A DNA stretch of 64,000 nucleotides, taken from NCBI RefSeq assembly GCF_014270035.1, contig NZ_JACNEP010000005.1, forward strand, positions 124,001-188,000. The letters run 5' to 3'. Below are positions 17,405 to 26,954 of this stretch, piece after piece; position 1 is the first letter of the stretch; each line of letters begins with the position of its first letter. This DNA comes from Neptunicella marina. Lineage in GTDB: Bacteria; Pseudomonadota; Gammaproteobacteria; Enterobacterales; Alteromonadaceae. The notes below the pieces were generated by a model. That model saw nothing but the letters and a program-made list of their open reading frames with translations. It ran no database searches and was not told where the DNA came from. Position numbers and translations under genes: made by a program.

Positions 17405-20116
17405 TTAATTGGCAACCCAGGTTGAGCCAACACCGACTTCAGAGGCCTGAATAACGTGCAGCCCTTTTGCGCCCGCTGCAGCTTGAGCACCATTGGGGTC
17501 GGTTTCAGTTAAATGATTGTCTGCCACGACAAATTCAGGTGCTTCCTTACCATTGGCTGCAGGGTTCTGGTCAATCGCGCCATCAGAATCAAATTTTCCG
17601 TTGCCATTTTCGTTGCGGATGTCTACCCAAAAATCGTCTTCTACATCACCCGACGCATAGCTATCGCTAAAACCAAAGTTATTAGAAAAATAAGAATTAT
17701 CGTGATTAATCAAATCGCAATCATATTCAAATGAGTGGTCACTGCTGCTGGCGTCATAGGGCAAGAATAACCCTTGAATGGCACCCTCTTCATTTAAACC
17801 ATTGGCAATTAGGTTTGCGTCAAAATTAATAACGAAGAAGTTTTTGGTTAAGCCATACAGCACAGGACTATTATCCGATGTCAGTTCATCACAATCACCC
17901 ACAGGTGCTTTTGAACCAATTTCGGTACTAAATACAATCGGTTGAATCGAATTCAATACGGTATTGTTATTCACTGTTAGCGTGAGATCGTCAGTGCCAT
18001 CAAGAATGGCCTGGTTACCATCGTATGGAACACCACCGGTATTTTGCGAAAAGGGGTTGGCGGTAAACACAATGCCACCGGCTTCTTTGTTTTCAGAACG
18101 AATACCCGCGATATAGTTATTACTGATGGTATGGCCCAGAGGGGTGACTAAAATACCACTTGGTCTGTCATCCGAGCTGGCAACATCAGTGTTGCGAATA
18201 ATGATGTTATTGGTGACTTTGTTAAATCCACCGTCTTCCAGTGAAATACCACCATTGGCATCAACAATCGTATTACCATCAATGGTTGCACCCGAGGTTT
18301 GAACTCGCATCAAACGGCGACCTGTCACCACGTTTTCCACACGATTATTTAAAATTTTGATATTTGAATTTAACGCTGCATCGCTTCCCGTTGTGCTACC
18401 TACGTTAAGTAATAACAGGCTCGAATCATCGTAGTTTTCATTGGCACTATCACTGAACAAGTTATATTGCACCACATGGTCTGAACCAGACGAAGCGAGT
18501 TTGATCACAGAGCCTTTTTGCGAATGTGTTCGGTGGGTAAAGGTATTTCGCTCAATCATTGCACCATGACCTTTGATGACCAGCCAGTGATAAGTGGATT
18601 GATTTAAGTCTTCTTGCTCACCATCAATTAAGTTCTGTGCAAAAACGAAATTGTCACCTTCTGAATAGATAACAGCTTGTTCTGACGTATCACAATCAGA
18701 GCCAGCTTTTGTATCGATATCTTTAAACGTCAGACCAATAATTTTGGCGCCATCAACATTAGCGGCGATGTGAATACAGGTCTCACCGCTGATCACCGGT
18801 TGTTGTTGTTCAACAGCACGCAAGGTCACCGAGCTATCAAGTAAAATCGCGTCGATATCGGCGTAAACATTGGTATTTAGCCCCACAACGCTGCCATCAG
18901 TCAGGCCGCCACTAACAGCCGCTGACAACTCGGATGCATCAGTCACAACCTGTGAATAAACCACACTGCTCAGAGAATCAGTTACCGTGGCAGAAAAGTT
19001 GTCATTATCGGTATAGGTAGCAGATACCGAGATAATCGCACCGGCATAATTGGCAGGAGTGAAAGTTTTTTCAGTGGCATCAGCAATAACCACCCCGTCT
19101 GCAAACCAGGAATAAACAACATTGGCTTCTTCAACACCATTATTATCAGCAATATCAGCTGTTAATACTGCATCAACCATGTAAGGAACGGTGCCTGAAA
19201 TTGTAATGGAGCCTGCTTGATCAGCGGCAACTAAGGTTACTTCATCGGTGGGATTAGATAAGTTATTTTCAGAGAAGCCATTATCATCAACATAAGTCAC
19301 CTCCACGCTAATCTTACTACCAACAAGTGAAGCGTCTACAACCAGTGATTTTGAATTTGCCCCTGCAATTTCTTGAGAATCAGCGAACCATTGGTAGGCT
19401 ACATCCCCATGGACACCATCTTGGTCTGTAATGTCAGCAATCAATGTTTTACCAACAGCAGGTGTACCTTGAATAACAACTTCACCAACCGTATTGGCTC
19501 GAGTAACAGGACCAACACCTTCAGAGGTAACAGATTCCGCGAAACCTTTATCGTCATCAAAACTGACATTAACGGTAATAACCGACCCAAACTGAGCTTC
19601 AGTCAACGTGAGTTCACTGGTTACTTCACCATCAATGGGTGTTTCGTCAGCAAACCAGCTGTAAATGATAGTCGCGCCGTCAAGACCATTTTGATCAGCC
19701 ACAGTTGCACTTAAAGTACTGCCAATTGTGACATCTCCGTTTAAGCTAACAGTTGCAGGGTAAGCAATCGCCTTTACCTCAGAGGTAGCATCAGAAATAT
19801 GAGATTCGTTTACCCCACCATCATCTGTATACATAGCCTGTGCGGTAATAACACTACCCACTTGGTCTTCTGTTAATGTGAACGATGCACCGCTGGCACC
19901 TTCAATCAGATCTCCATCTGCATACCAAAGATATGTAATTTGACCAGAAATACCATCTGCATCGTTTGCTGATGCCGTTAGCGTTTGGCCCGAGGTTGCG
20001 GTGCCGGTAAGGGTAATGGAACCTAATGTATTGCTGTTTTTGTCAGAGCTTGCATCGGTGTTACACCCAGTAATGGCTGCAGCAACGGCACAAAGTACGA
20101 ATAATTTCAGCTTCAT
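17405..20116 (-). CDS. PL6-like beta-helix lipoprotein with four Ig-like repeats
   Basis: A 903-residue lipoprotein (lipobox AAITGC, Cys 18). Four repeats of about 87 residues follow, each with G-x-V/L-TADIxDxxGh, YxWFADGxxI and a closing VTYxDDxGF pattern, resembling bacterial Ig/cadherin-like modules. Residues about 385-780 form a parallel beta-helix like PL6/chondroitinase B. The lysine segment (SVIKLASSG) is present, but where PL6 enzymes have LTLRHG this protein has LLLLNVG, so the catalytic Arg seems absent. It may bind alginate on the surface rather than cleave it. The start at 20116 is preferred because the longer frame overlaps a palindromic operator at 20174. Confidence 0.7.
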   Translation of the reverse strand: MKLKLFVLCAVAAAITGCNTDASSDKNSNTLGSITLTGTATSGQTLTASANDADGISGQITYLWYADGDLIEGASGASFTLTEDQVGSVITAQAMYTDDGGVNESHISDATSEVKAIAYPATVSLNGDVTIGSTLSATVADQNGLDGATIIYSWFADETPIDGEVTSELTLTEAQFGSVITVNVSFDDDKGFAESVTSEGVGPVTRANTVGEVVIQGTPAVGKTLIADITDQDGVHGDVAYQWFADSQEIAGANSKSLVVDASLVGSKISVEVTYVDDNGFSENNLSNPTDEVTLVAADQAGSITISGTVPYMVDAVLTADIADNNGVEEANVVYSWFADGVVIADATEKTFTPANYAGAIISVSATYTDNDNFSATVTDSLSSVVYSQVVTDASELSAAVSGGLTDGSVVGLNTNVYADIDAILLDSSVTLRAVEQQQPVISGETCIHIAANVDGAKIIGLTFKDIDTKAGSDCDTSEQAVIYSEGDNFVFAQNLIDGEQEDLNQSTYHWLVIKGHGAMIERNTFTHRTHSQKGSVIKLASSGSDHVVQYNLFSDSANENYDDSSLLLLNVGSTTGSDAALNSNIKILNNRVENVVTGRRLMRVQTSGATIDGNTIVDANGGISLEDGGFNKVTNNIIIRNTDVASSDDRPSGILVTPLGHTISNNYIAGIRSENKEAGGIVFTANPFSQNTGGVPYDGNQAILDGTDDLTLTVNNNTVLNSIQPIVFSTEIGSKAPVGDCDELTSDNSPVLYGLTKNFFVINFDANLIANGLNEEGAIQGLFLPYDASSSDHSFEYDCDLINHDNSYFSNNFGFSDSYASGDVEDDFWVDIRNENGNGKFDSDGAIDQNPAANGKEAPEFVVADNHLTETDPNGAQAAAGAKGLHVIQASEVGVGSTWVAN

Positions 20117-20173
20117 AGTAGCTCTACTCTCCGATTTGTTGTTTTTTATTATCACCAACCGTCTCACCATCAA

Positions 20174-20187
20174 ATTGGTTAACCAAT
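20174..20187. promoter_or_regulatory. Perfect palindromic operator ATTGGTTAACCAAT
   Basis: A perfect 14-bp palindrome 57 bp upstream of the lipoprotein start codon. It is the best example of the TTGGT(N2)ACCAA motif in the locus and the most likely binding site of the GntR-family regulator. Confidence 0.6.
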
Positions 20188-20328
20188 AAAACCTAATAGA
20201 CATGACAAAACAACCAGCATTTGGTCGAAAATAAACACAATAATGTGACCATTTCCACTAAAAAACGCTAAATAAATAACAATATTTTTACAAGATTGCG
20301 TAAATCATTAATAACAAGCGCCATCACA

Positions 20329-20361
20329 ATACCAACCAATGAAGTCAATATTGGTAATAAC
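20329..20361. promoter_or_regulatory. Paired operator half-sites upstream of the lipoprotein operon
   Basis: ATACCAA at 20329-20335 and TTGGTAATAAC at 20351-20361, inverted and about two helix turns apart. The second is identical to sites at 30657-30667 and, reversed, 12435-12445. The 337-bp gap 20117-20454 otherwise holds no gene I can support. Confidence 0.5.
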
Positions 20362-20430
20362 ATAATAAAAATTGGATACAACAGAGTAGTAAGCGGTGAA
20401 AACCGAAATAAAAGAGCACAATAAGAGAAA

Positions 20431-20453
20431 ATTAGGGAGGGAACCTCCCTAAT
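20431..20453 (-). terminator. Intrinsic terminator of the kdg/PL operon
   Basis: ATTAGGGAGG and CCTCCCTAAT form a perfect 10-bp stem with a 3-nt centre. On the minus strand it is followed by TTTTCTC, directly after the PL7 stop codon. Confidence 0.8.
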
Positions 20454-20454
20454 G

Positions 20455-21444
20455 TTAATGACTGTTTTTTAAGTAATAAAACGTTGCCTGCACGAAGTCT
20501 CGCTGGTCACCGCTGTTGTTTTGGTTATAAACACCGGCTTTGAAATACATATATTGATCGTTTTTATCGTAACCACTTTCACGCATATCGACCATTTGGG
20601 TGATGTTCTTTTTCCCCGGCCGAATTAAAGTGACATAAAGTACATCCTGCTCAACCGTAATTTTATAGCTAAATTTTTCTCCCAACTTAATACCGTCTGG
20701 CGGGTCAACTAGGTTGTCTGAACGTGAGCCCACCAAGGATACCCACTTGTCTTCACCACCATTGATTTCGTGAGCAAAATACAAGGAGCCATTTTCATTC
20801 TCAGGCAACTTTCGGTAATACAACCTTAATGGTTCATCATCGGTAGCATGAATTTGTCCTACGATTACCCGCCCCACTTTTTTACGCTCACCTGTGGTAG
20901 ACACACGATCAACTGCCAACGTGGCTTCTAAACTCCCCTCTACCGCACCGGCATCTCGTCGCACAGTCCCGTGTGCTGAATGAAACACCCAGTTATTTTG
21001 AGTGATCCCTTGCGTCTTAATATGACGATTTCCACGCCTTAACATCTCGCGCAATTCGGTCCTGGTATATTTTGTGTGACTGGAGGTTCTGGCACCATGG
21101 TTGGGACAGGCAAACACCATCCCTCCATTGACCGCCGTGTAAAATAATGGTTTTAATTCAAAGCCTTCACTTAATGGTTTTTCATAAACCGTATCGGCTT
21201 TGCCGTCTTTGTTCAGATCCGTTGGTAATGTCAGGCTCCAACTTGCCAAATCAAAATTGTCCGCAGGCTTTTTAGCTGGATCCAGCGCATTTAAATCACC
21301 TAGCAAAACCCCTTCGGCCAATGCCTGATGTGAGGCTGGCATGGTTTTTATTTGCGCATTTGTTTCATCAGCAAAAACGTTTAAGTTAAACATGGTTAGC
21401 AGCAACAAACTGCGGCATGTCATCTTGTGTTTCACTTTAGCCAT
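20455..21444 (-). CDS. PL7 alginate lyase, secreted
   Basis: A 329-residue PL7 enzyme with a signal peptide (CRSLLLLTMFNLNVFAD) and no lipobox or binding domain. The three PL7 motifs are present: RTELREM, GQIH and YFKAGVYNQN. It closely resembles the C-terminal half of the PL7-CBM32 lipoprotein (shared LRRGNRxIKTQG, NNWVF and PLRLYYRKLP-type segments), so the pair probably arose by duplication, one form tethered with a binding module and one soluble. It endolytically cleaves alginate, with the QIH form favouring guluronate-containing blocks. Its start codon overlaps the aldolase stop by one base, and it is the last gene of the minus-strand operon. Confidence 0.9.
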   Translation of the reverse strand: MAKVKHKMTCRSLLLLTMFNLNVFADETNAQIKTMPASHQALAEGVLLGDLNALDPAKKPADNFDLASWSLTLPTDLNKDGKADTVYEKPLSEGFELKPLFYTAVNGGMVFACPNHGARTSSHTKYTRTELREMLRRGNRHIKTQGITQNNWVFHSAHGTVRRDAGAVEGSLEATLAVDRVSTTGERKKVGRVIVGQIHATDDEPLRLYYRKLPENENGSLYFAHEINGGEDKWVSLVGSRSDNLVDPPDGIKLGEKFSYKITVEQDVLYVTLIRPGKKNITQMVDMRESGYDKNDQYMYFKAGVYNQNNSGDQRDFVQATFYYLKNSH

Positions 21445-22094
21445 TAGCTAAGTGCCTCTTTGCACGCATCCGTTATGGCTTGCCAATTTTCCTGTTCAAC
21501 CCACTGTTTTTGTGCGACCCAGGTTCCACCTACGGCAAACACATTTTTAAGTGATAAATAATCCTGCTTATTGTCTTTATTCACGCCACCGGTTGGACAG
21601 AACGACACCGATTGAAAAACAGATGACAAAGCCGACAGAAAAGCAGGACCGCCGCACAAAGACGCAGGAAACAACTTCTGTTCTACAAATCCAAACTCTA
21701 ATGCCATTAATACATCGGCCGTATTTGACACACCGGGCAATACTGGCACATGGCACTTACTCAATTCCTGCAACAACATACCCGAAATAGCAGGGGTCAC
21801 TATAAAATCTGCGCCACACGCGATGGCTTTATCTAAAGTGTGTGGATTCAAAATTGTACCTGCGCCCACCGTTAATTGCGGCACATCTTGTTTAATTGCT
21901 TTTAGCGCATCAAGTGATGCGTCGGTACGCAACACTACTTCCACAAGTTTTAACCCTGCGTTTGCCATCGCTTGCGCAATTTGCACACCTTCAAAAGGTG
22001 TGTTTGCTTGGATAATAGGTAGCAAAGTTTGTCCGGACATCAGTTCAGAAAAGCGCTTCATGGATTGAGTACTCTCAAATAAATTGCTGGGCAA
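21444..22094 (-). CDS. eda: 2-dehydro-3-deoxy-phosphogluconate aldolase
   Basis: A 216-residue class I aldolase that splits KDPG to pyruvate and glyceraldehyde-3-phosphate, the last step of alginate catabolism. Family segments are visible: EVVLRTDASLDAL, TVGAGTILNP, VTPAISG, the Schiff-base Lys region QKLFPASLCGGP, and CPTGGVN. It lies between KDG kinase and PL7 genes in the same operon. A shorter start at the in-frame Met 12 (MKRFSELMSG) is possible. Confidence 0.9.
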   Translation of the reverse strand: MPSNLFESTQSMKRFSELMSGQTLLPIIQANTPFEGVQIAQAMANAGLKLVEVVLRTDASLDALKAIKQDVPQLTVGAGTILNPHTLDKAIACGADFIVTPAISGMLLQELSKCHVPVLPGVSNTADVLMALEFGFVEQKLFPASLCGGPAFLSALSSVFQSVSFCPTGGVNKDNKQDYLSLKNVFAVGGTWVAQKQWVEQENWQAITDACKEALS

Positions 22095-22124
22095 TCAATG
22101 CCCAGAAAAGGTTAAAAATTCGAT

Positions 22125-23057
22125 TTAAACAGTCAGGCTCGCCATAGCCTGATCAAAAATAGCTTTTGGAATAATCGCACCGGGATACTGAATAACGGTG
22201 CCAGCAGCAACCGCACCAATTTTAACCGCTTGTTCTAAGGTTAATCCCGAAAGACGGGCGCCCAGATAACCACCATTAAACGCATCACCAGCAGAAGTGG
22301 TATCTACCACCTTAGTGACAGGGGTAATACTGTGTTCTGTTTTGGTACCGTTTGAATAGGTTAAAACGGATGCCGGACCATTTTTAACCACCACTTCTTG
22401 CGCACCACGAGTAGTGCAGAAGTCCATCACCTGCTGCGCACTTTCTATGCCGTACAAGGCGGTAAAATCCTCAACACCTGGCAAGACCCAATCCGCCAGT
22501 AAAATCGCTTGCTCAAATTGTTGTTTGGCAAGTTTTTTATCGGGCCACAAACTGGCTCGAAAGTTGGGATCAAAAACAACCGTCACACCAGCTTGTTTTA
22601 GTTGTGTTATCCGTTGCCAGAATAGTTCACGTGATTCAGGCACAATGACGGCCAACGCTACACCAGAGAAAAACACCATATCGGCGGTACTTAGCTGGTT
22701 AACCATGCCATCATCAAAAAACTGCATTAACTGTCTGGCAGCAGAATCATTACGCCAAAAAGTAAAGGTACGTTCACCCTGTGCATCGGTTTCAATCAAA
22801 TAAACGCCGGGGCTTTTAGTCTCATGCTCAAATACAAAATCAGTATTTAACTGCTCCTGCAAAAAGCGCTGTGACATGCGATGACTAATCGTATTTTGCC
22901 CAATCACAGTCACCATACCGCTGAGTATCTGAGGGAATGCTCTTTTAAGATAAACCGCAGAATTGTATACATCGCCAGCAAAAGACTGAGCCATAGTAGA
23001 CTCGTCTTTTGCTTTAAGCTCCAGCATACATTCGCCAATAAAATAAATACGTTTCAT
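22125..23057 (-). CDS. kdgK: 2-dehydro-3-deoxygluconokinase (KDG kinase)
   Basis: A 310-residue PfkB-family sugar kinase that phosphorylates KDG to KDPG. The start KRIYFIGECMLELK matches the family N-terminus, and the C-terminal signature DTTSAGDAFNGGYLGA contains the catalytic Asp and anion hole. The N-terminal region includes GDVYNSAVYLKR, the sugar-binding part. It feeds the aldolase encoded 30 bp downstream. A second Met is not needed; the ATG at 23057 gives the conserved N-terminus. Confidence 0.9.
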   Translation of the reverse strand: MKRIYFIGECMLELKAKDESTMAQSFAGDVYNSAVYLKRAFPQILSGMVTVIGQNTISHRMSQRFLQEQLNTDFVFEHETKSPGVYLIETDAQGERTFTFWRNDSAARQLMQFFDDGMVNQLSTADMVFFSGVALAVIVPESRELFWQRITQLKQAGVTVVFDPNFRASLWPDKKLAKQQFEQAILLADWVLPGVEDFTALYGIESAQQVMDFCTTRGAQEVVVKNGPASVLTYSNGTKTEHSITPVTKVVDTTSAGDAFNGGYLGARLSGLTLEQAVKIGAVAAGTVIQYPGAIIPKAIFDQAMASLTV

Positions 23058-23068
23058 AAATAATGTGA

Positions 23069-24376
23069 CTAACGCTTGGTTAATGGTTCTACTTTAGGAA
23101 TGAGTAGCCATACTGCAGCCATTGCTGTAATGGCTAACGATGCGCCAATCACAAAGGCAGGGGTATAGTTTCCATCGGCGGTTAATATGGGCACCAAAGA
23201 GGTTAAACCAACCGCGCCTAGCTTGGCAGCCATGCCGGAGACACCGGCCAAAGTACCCACCGCTTTTTTACCAAGTAGATCACTTGGCAAGGTTTGCACA
23301 TTACCGATAGCGGTTTGAAAACCAAATAAAATCACCGCCATAATCAATACCGCCGTTTCGGCGGTCCCAGGATTTGCCATAGCCAATAACGCTGGCAACA
23401 TAATGCAGCAGCCCAAACTGATAATCAGTTTACGTGTTTTGTCTGTGCTCCATCCGGCTTTAATGCGGTTTTGCGCTAACAGCCCACCAAACCATGCACC
23501 TAACATTGCACCCACGTAAGGGATCCAACCATAGGTTCCGATAGACTTAACATTCATGCCATAAACTTCATTCAGATAAATCGGGATCCAAAAAACAAAC
23601 AACCACCAAATCGGATCAATGGCTGCTGAAGCGATAATCACGCCCCAACTTTGTTTACGTGATAATAATTCCGACACACCTGGATTATATTCCTGCTGCT
23701 CACCAAACTTAGTCTGCTGTGCGGATTCCACACATTTTTGACCGGTTAGAATATAGTCGCGCTCTTCTTCGGTTAACCAGGCATGCATAGCCGGTGGAGC
23801 TTTTACCAAAATCAACCAAGGCACTAACCACAACAGGCCCACAGCGCCCACCACCACAAAGATCATCTGCCAGCTAAAATAAACCGTGAGCAACGCAATC
23901 AGTGGAATAGAGACAATGCCACCAATTGCTGCGCCTGAATTAAAAATCCCCTGCGCGAGTGCGCGCTCTTTGGTTGGAAACCATTCCGCATTACCTTTTG
24001 CTGCACCGGGCCAATTACCGGCTTCAGCAACACCTAAAATTGTACGGAAAATACTAAAACTCAGCATGCCTTGCGCAAATGCATGGGCAATCGTCGCTAA
24101 CGACCAAACGCCAATTGATAAGACAAATCCAATACGGGTACCAACCCAATCAAAAATTTTGCCAAAAATAGCCTGGCCAAATGCATAGGCAAAAACGAAT
24201 ACAATCGAGATGTTGGCGTAAATTTGTTTACGCTCTAACGCAGACTCGTCCGGGAAAAGGTCTTCAACAATATCCGGCCATAACACGCTCAGTGCCTGAC
24301 GGTCGATATAGTTAATGATGGTAGCCAGTGCGATTAAAGCGACAACCCACCAGCGCAATCCTTTAATTTTCATCAC
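23069..24376 (-). CDS. MFS uronate transporter (ACS/ExuT-like)
   Basis: A 435-residue inner-membrane protein with about 12 hydrophobic segments. It belongs to the anion:cation symporter family: the start GLRWWVVALIALATIINYIDRQALSVLWP and the segment GEAGNWPGAAKGNAEWFP-like AEAGNWPGAAKGNAEW match ExuT-type hexuronate carriers. In alginate loci this family brings unsaturated monouronate or DEH across the inner membrane. It overlaps the cupin gene by 4 bp, so translation is probably coupled. Confidence 0.85.
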   Translation of the reverse strand: MMKIKGLRWWVVALIALATIINYIDRQALSVLWPDIVEDLFPDESALERKQIYANISIVFVFAYAFGQAIFGKIFDWVGTRIGFVLSIGVWSLATIAHAFAQGMLSFSIFRTILGVAEAGNWPGAAKGNAEWFPTKERALAQGIFNSGAAIGGIVSIPLIALLTVYFSWQMIFVVVGAVGLLWLVPWLILVKAPPAMHAWLTEEERDYILTGQKCVESAQQTKFGEQQEYNPGVSELLSRKQSWGVIIASAAIDPIWWLFVFWIPIYLNEVYGMNVKSIGTYGWIPYVGAMLGAWFGGLLAQNRIKAGWSTDKTRKLIISLGCCIMLPALLAMANPGTAETAVLIMAVILFGFQTAIGNVQTLPSDLLGKKAVGTLAGVSGMAAKLGAVGLTSLVPILTADGNYTPAFVIGASLAITAMAAVWLLIPKVEPLTKR

Positions 24377-24720
24377 GACTCCTTAATAAAATCTTCGCGA
24401 GCAGGACTGAAGGTATCAATCAAAATGCCGCCAGTTGGGCAAATAGCACCATGCTCAACATGGGGAGGTATTAAACAGCTGTCACCTGCTTTTAAAATCT
24501 TGGTTTCACCACCAATGCTAAAGTGAAATTCACCTTGTTCGACATAAGTTACCTGAGAATGACGATGACTGTGGGTATAGCCTTGCGCGCCTTTATCAAA
24601 CCAAACTTTTACCGCCATCAACTCGTGGTTATAGCCCAGCATTTGACGCTTTAAACCACCACCTAAGTCTTCAATTTCGGTTTCGTTACCAAATAAAAAG
24701 TGTTCACTTTGTTTTTGCAT
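24373..24720 (-). CDS. kdgF: KdgF-like cupin, unsaturated uronate linearisation
   Basis: A 115-residue single-domain cupin. Metal ligands fit the cupin rule: His 50, His 52, Gln 56 (GYTHSHRHSQVTYVEQG) and His 90 (PPHVEHGAIC). KdgF enzymes convert the 4,5-unsaturated monouronates released by exolyases into the linear keto sugar DEH, speeding a step that is otherwise spontaneous. Its place between the PL17 exolyase and the uronate transporter fits exactly. Confidence 0.85.
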   Translation of the reverse strand: MQKQSEHFLFGNETEIEDLGGGLKRQMLGYNHELMAVKVWFDKGAQGYTHSHRHSQVTYVEQGEFHFSIGGETKILKAGDSCLIPPHVEHGAICPTGGILIDTFSPAREDFIKES

Positions 24721-24722
24721 TG

Positions 24723-26942
24723 TTATTTGTCCTGACCTTGATTCAACAAATAAACAGTCAGGCGACCATTTATTGAGTAGGGTTGTTTGTTATAAGTAAA
24801 TTGGCGTTCCAGATTGGCATCTGGCTTTTGATCCTGATTGATCACAATCAGGTAAGAGAACCCAGCCATTTTCAGGTTTACCAGGGTTAAATCACCTTGT
24901 TGATGCACATCTAAAGTTTGCACATTTGAAGTTGCACCTAATGTGTATTCTTTGCCTGGGTTGTAATCACCATGCGGTTCCAAAACAGAGATGAAACGGT
25001 GGTTCGATGTATGTTTAACCCGACGAATAAACGCCTGTTCATTGCGTAAATTAAAGTGTGGGTCGTTAGCACCAAGCTGAGTAAATAAAAACGTCTCATC
25101 CCCCGAAACCAAGCTGGTTTGAGTATAGAAACGTCCATTCTTGTTTAACCAGGTGACGCGGGCTAAGCCAGATTCGGGCGTAGCCTGCCCTTTTAACCAT
25201 AAGTGCTGGTAACCCGCGTTTTGACCCAAAGGTTTTAGTGATTGGGTATTCACATCAATCACAAAACTACTATCGATTAATTGCCCTTGATAATGCACCG
25301 GCAAATCGAGTTGATGTTTATCGTCAGAATTAACGTCAAAGATATCCAGCGCAACAGATTGCCCAAGTTCAGGCAATTTCACTAATGCAAGCGTACGCTG
25401 GAGCAGCACACCTTTGTACGCTGAACGAATTTCTGCGTTAGATACCGAGCCAAAACTACCCGCTTCAAAATAATTCAATGTAGGCGCATGCTGATTCGCT
25501 AAATCCACATCGCCACCAAAGTTGCTGGTTTCATCCACCACAATAGTATTGTGCGCAATGGTCTGTTTAGCATAACTGGTATTTTCTGGCAGATAGCGGC
25601 CGCCATATTTGGCTTCAACATTCAAAAAGCGCGCGGCACCGTAGTCGGATACGATCTCTTCAGCATGGTCATAATATTGCCAGGTCAACTTATCAAAATG
25701 ACCGTGTCCCATACCTTGCGATGAAGGTTTAAACAGTAACGCTTGATCACCGCCTAATTGACTGCGCATCACCACCAATGCCCCTTGTTTTCCATCACTA
25801 CCGTCGCCAAAAGCAATCGATGAAAATGGATAGGGCTTTTCAAGATGCTTATCCAGGGCGTTAGCCACTTTTAACCCATCACCGGTTAAAATAATCTGCT
25901 TTTGTTTGTCAGCGATATCCAATAAACCGGGCGCTTGAGTTAAACCATAAGCCACGGTCACACCAGCAACGAGTTCTGAGGTATCGATGCCTTTACTTTT
26001 TATCGCATCATTAATGGGGAAAAATAATCCGGCATAACTCAATTCAATGGTGGTATTAATTGCCTTGAGTAATACGCCATTACGGTATTCAAAAATATGG
26101 CGCTGCGGTTGATTGTTATCGATCGCTTTAGCAAAAGTGACAAACGGCATTAATGCATAACGCTGATAATAAGGCCCTTCGGTGTAATAGCCCTGAGGGG
26201 AAAACAACACATCCAGTTGTTTTATAAAACCACCTTTGCCCGATTTGTCTAAATCGTATAAGGCTTTTTCTACCCATTCGGGTTGGTTCATTACATAACC
26301 GGCCATGCCCACACCAGCCGTTGCCCAGGTACCATGGTTATGTACTTTGTTGAACGTTGAAGGCTGTCCTTCAGATAAAAATAGTGCGACCGGTTTTAAG
26401 ATCTGATTTTCAATTTTGCTGATTTGCGCCTGTGAGAGCGAGTTGTAGATCAGGTCATACGCCTGAATGGTGTAAACCAGCCAAACTGACTCATTCAAAC
26501 TTTGCCAAAATAATTTGCCGGGATTTTGCGCCTTCACTTTACGCTTAGGATGCAAGCCAATGGTCGGATATAAATCGGCGTAGGCAAGTAACATATCGCG
26601 CACAAAATCGGCATATTTTGCTTGTTGTGTCAGCTGATACATAACGCCTGCGTTATACATTTGCTGGTAGTTCTTTTTATGGCGTTCATGGGTGTAACCA
26701 CCACCGCCATCTTTTGGCACAGGCACACGAATAGGTTGAGCAATTTCTTTGTCTACTCGTGTCTGCATTTTATGAAACGCATCCGAAAAACGACCGGGCT
26801 GTTGAATAGCAGCACGCATTTGCGCCACGTCAGCCTCGGTTATAACCAAATTAGGATGCGCAGCCAAACTACTAAAACTGGTTGCCAGCGCCCAAATAGT
26901 TAACAGGTTGCGAAGAGTTGTATGCATAAACTGACGTAACAT
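24723..26942 (-). CDS. PL17 oligoalginate lyase (exolytic)
   Basis: A 739-residue enzyme with a signal peptide (NLLTIWALATSFSSLAA), so it is exported, probably to the periplasm. The N-terminal alpha/alpha toroid has the family residues in KVHNHGTW (Asn/His) and EGPYYQRYAL (Tyr), and the C-terminal beta-sandwich has GMGHGHFDKLTW (metal or catalytic His). Characterised PL17 enzymes release unsaturated monouronate from oligoalginate. It works after the PL7/PL6 endolyases and before KdgF. The ATG at 26942 or the in-frame Met 6 at 26927 could start it. Confidence 0.9.
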   Translation of the reverse strand: MLRQFMHTTLRNLLTIWALATSFSSLAAHPNLVITEADVAQMRAAIQQPGRFSDAFHKMQTRVDKEIAQPIRVPVPKDGGGGYTHERHKKNYQQMYNAGVMYQLTQQAKYADFVRDMLLAYADLYPTIGLHPKRKVKAQNPGKLFWQSLNESVWLVYTIQAYDLIYNSLSQAQISKIENQILKPVALFLSEGQPSTFNKVHNHGTWATAGVGMAGYVMNQPEWVEKALYDLDKSGKGGFIKQLDVLFSPQGYYTEGPYYQRYALMPFVTFAKAIDNNQPQRHIFEYRNGVLLKAINTTIELSYAGLFFPINDAIKSKGIDTSELVAGVTVAYGLTQAPGLLDIADKQKQIILTGDGLKVANALDKHLEKPYPFSSIAFGDGSDGKQGALVVMRSQLGGDQALLFKPSSQGMGHGHFDKLTWQYYDHAEEIVSDYGAARFLNVEAKYGGRYLPENTSYAKQTIAHNTIVVDETSNFGGDVDLANQHAPTLNYFEAGSFGSVSNAEIRSAYKGVLLQRTLALVKLPELGQSVALDIFDVNSDDKHQLDLPVHYQGQLIDSSFVIDVNTQSLKPLGQNAGYQHLWLKGQATPESGLARVTWLNKNGRFYTQTSLVSGDETFLFTQLGANDPHFNLRNEQAFIRRVKHTSNHRFISVLEPHGDYNPGKEYTLGATSNVQTLDVHQQGDLTLVNLKMAGFSYLIVINQDQKPDANLERQFTYNKQPYSINGRLTVYLLNQGQDK

Positions 26943-26954
26943 TATTGTTCCCTA

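Noticed and set aside
20117-20203. N-terminal extension of the PL6-like lipoprotein
   Set aside because: It contains the perfect operator palindrome at 20174 and would bury the lipoprotein signal peptide 29 residues inside.
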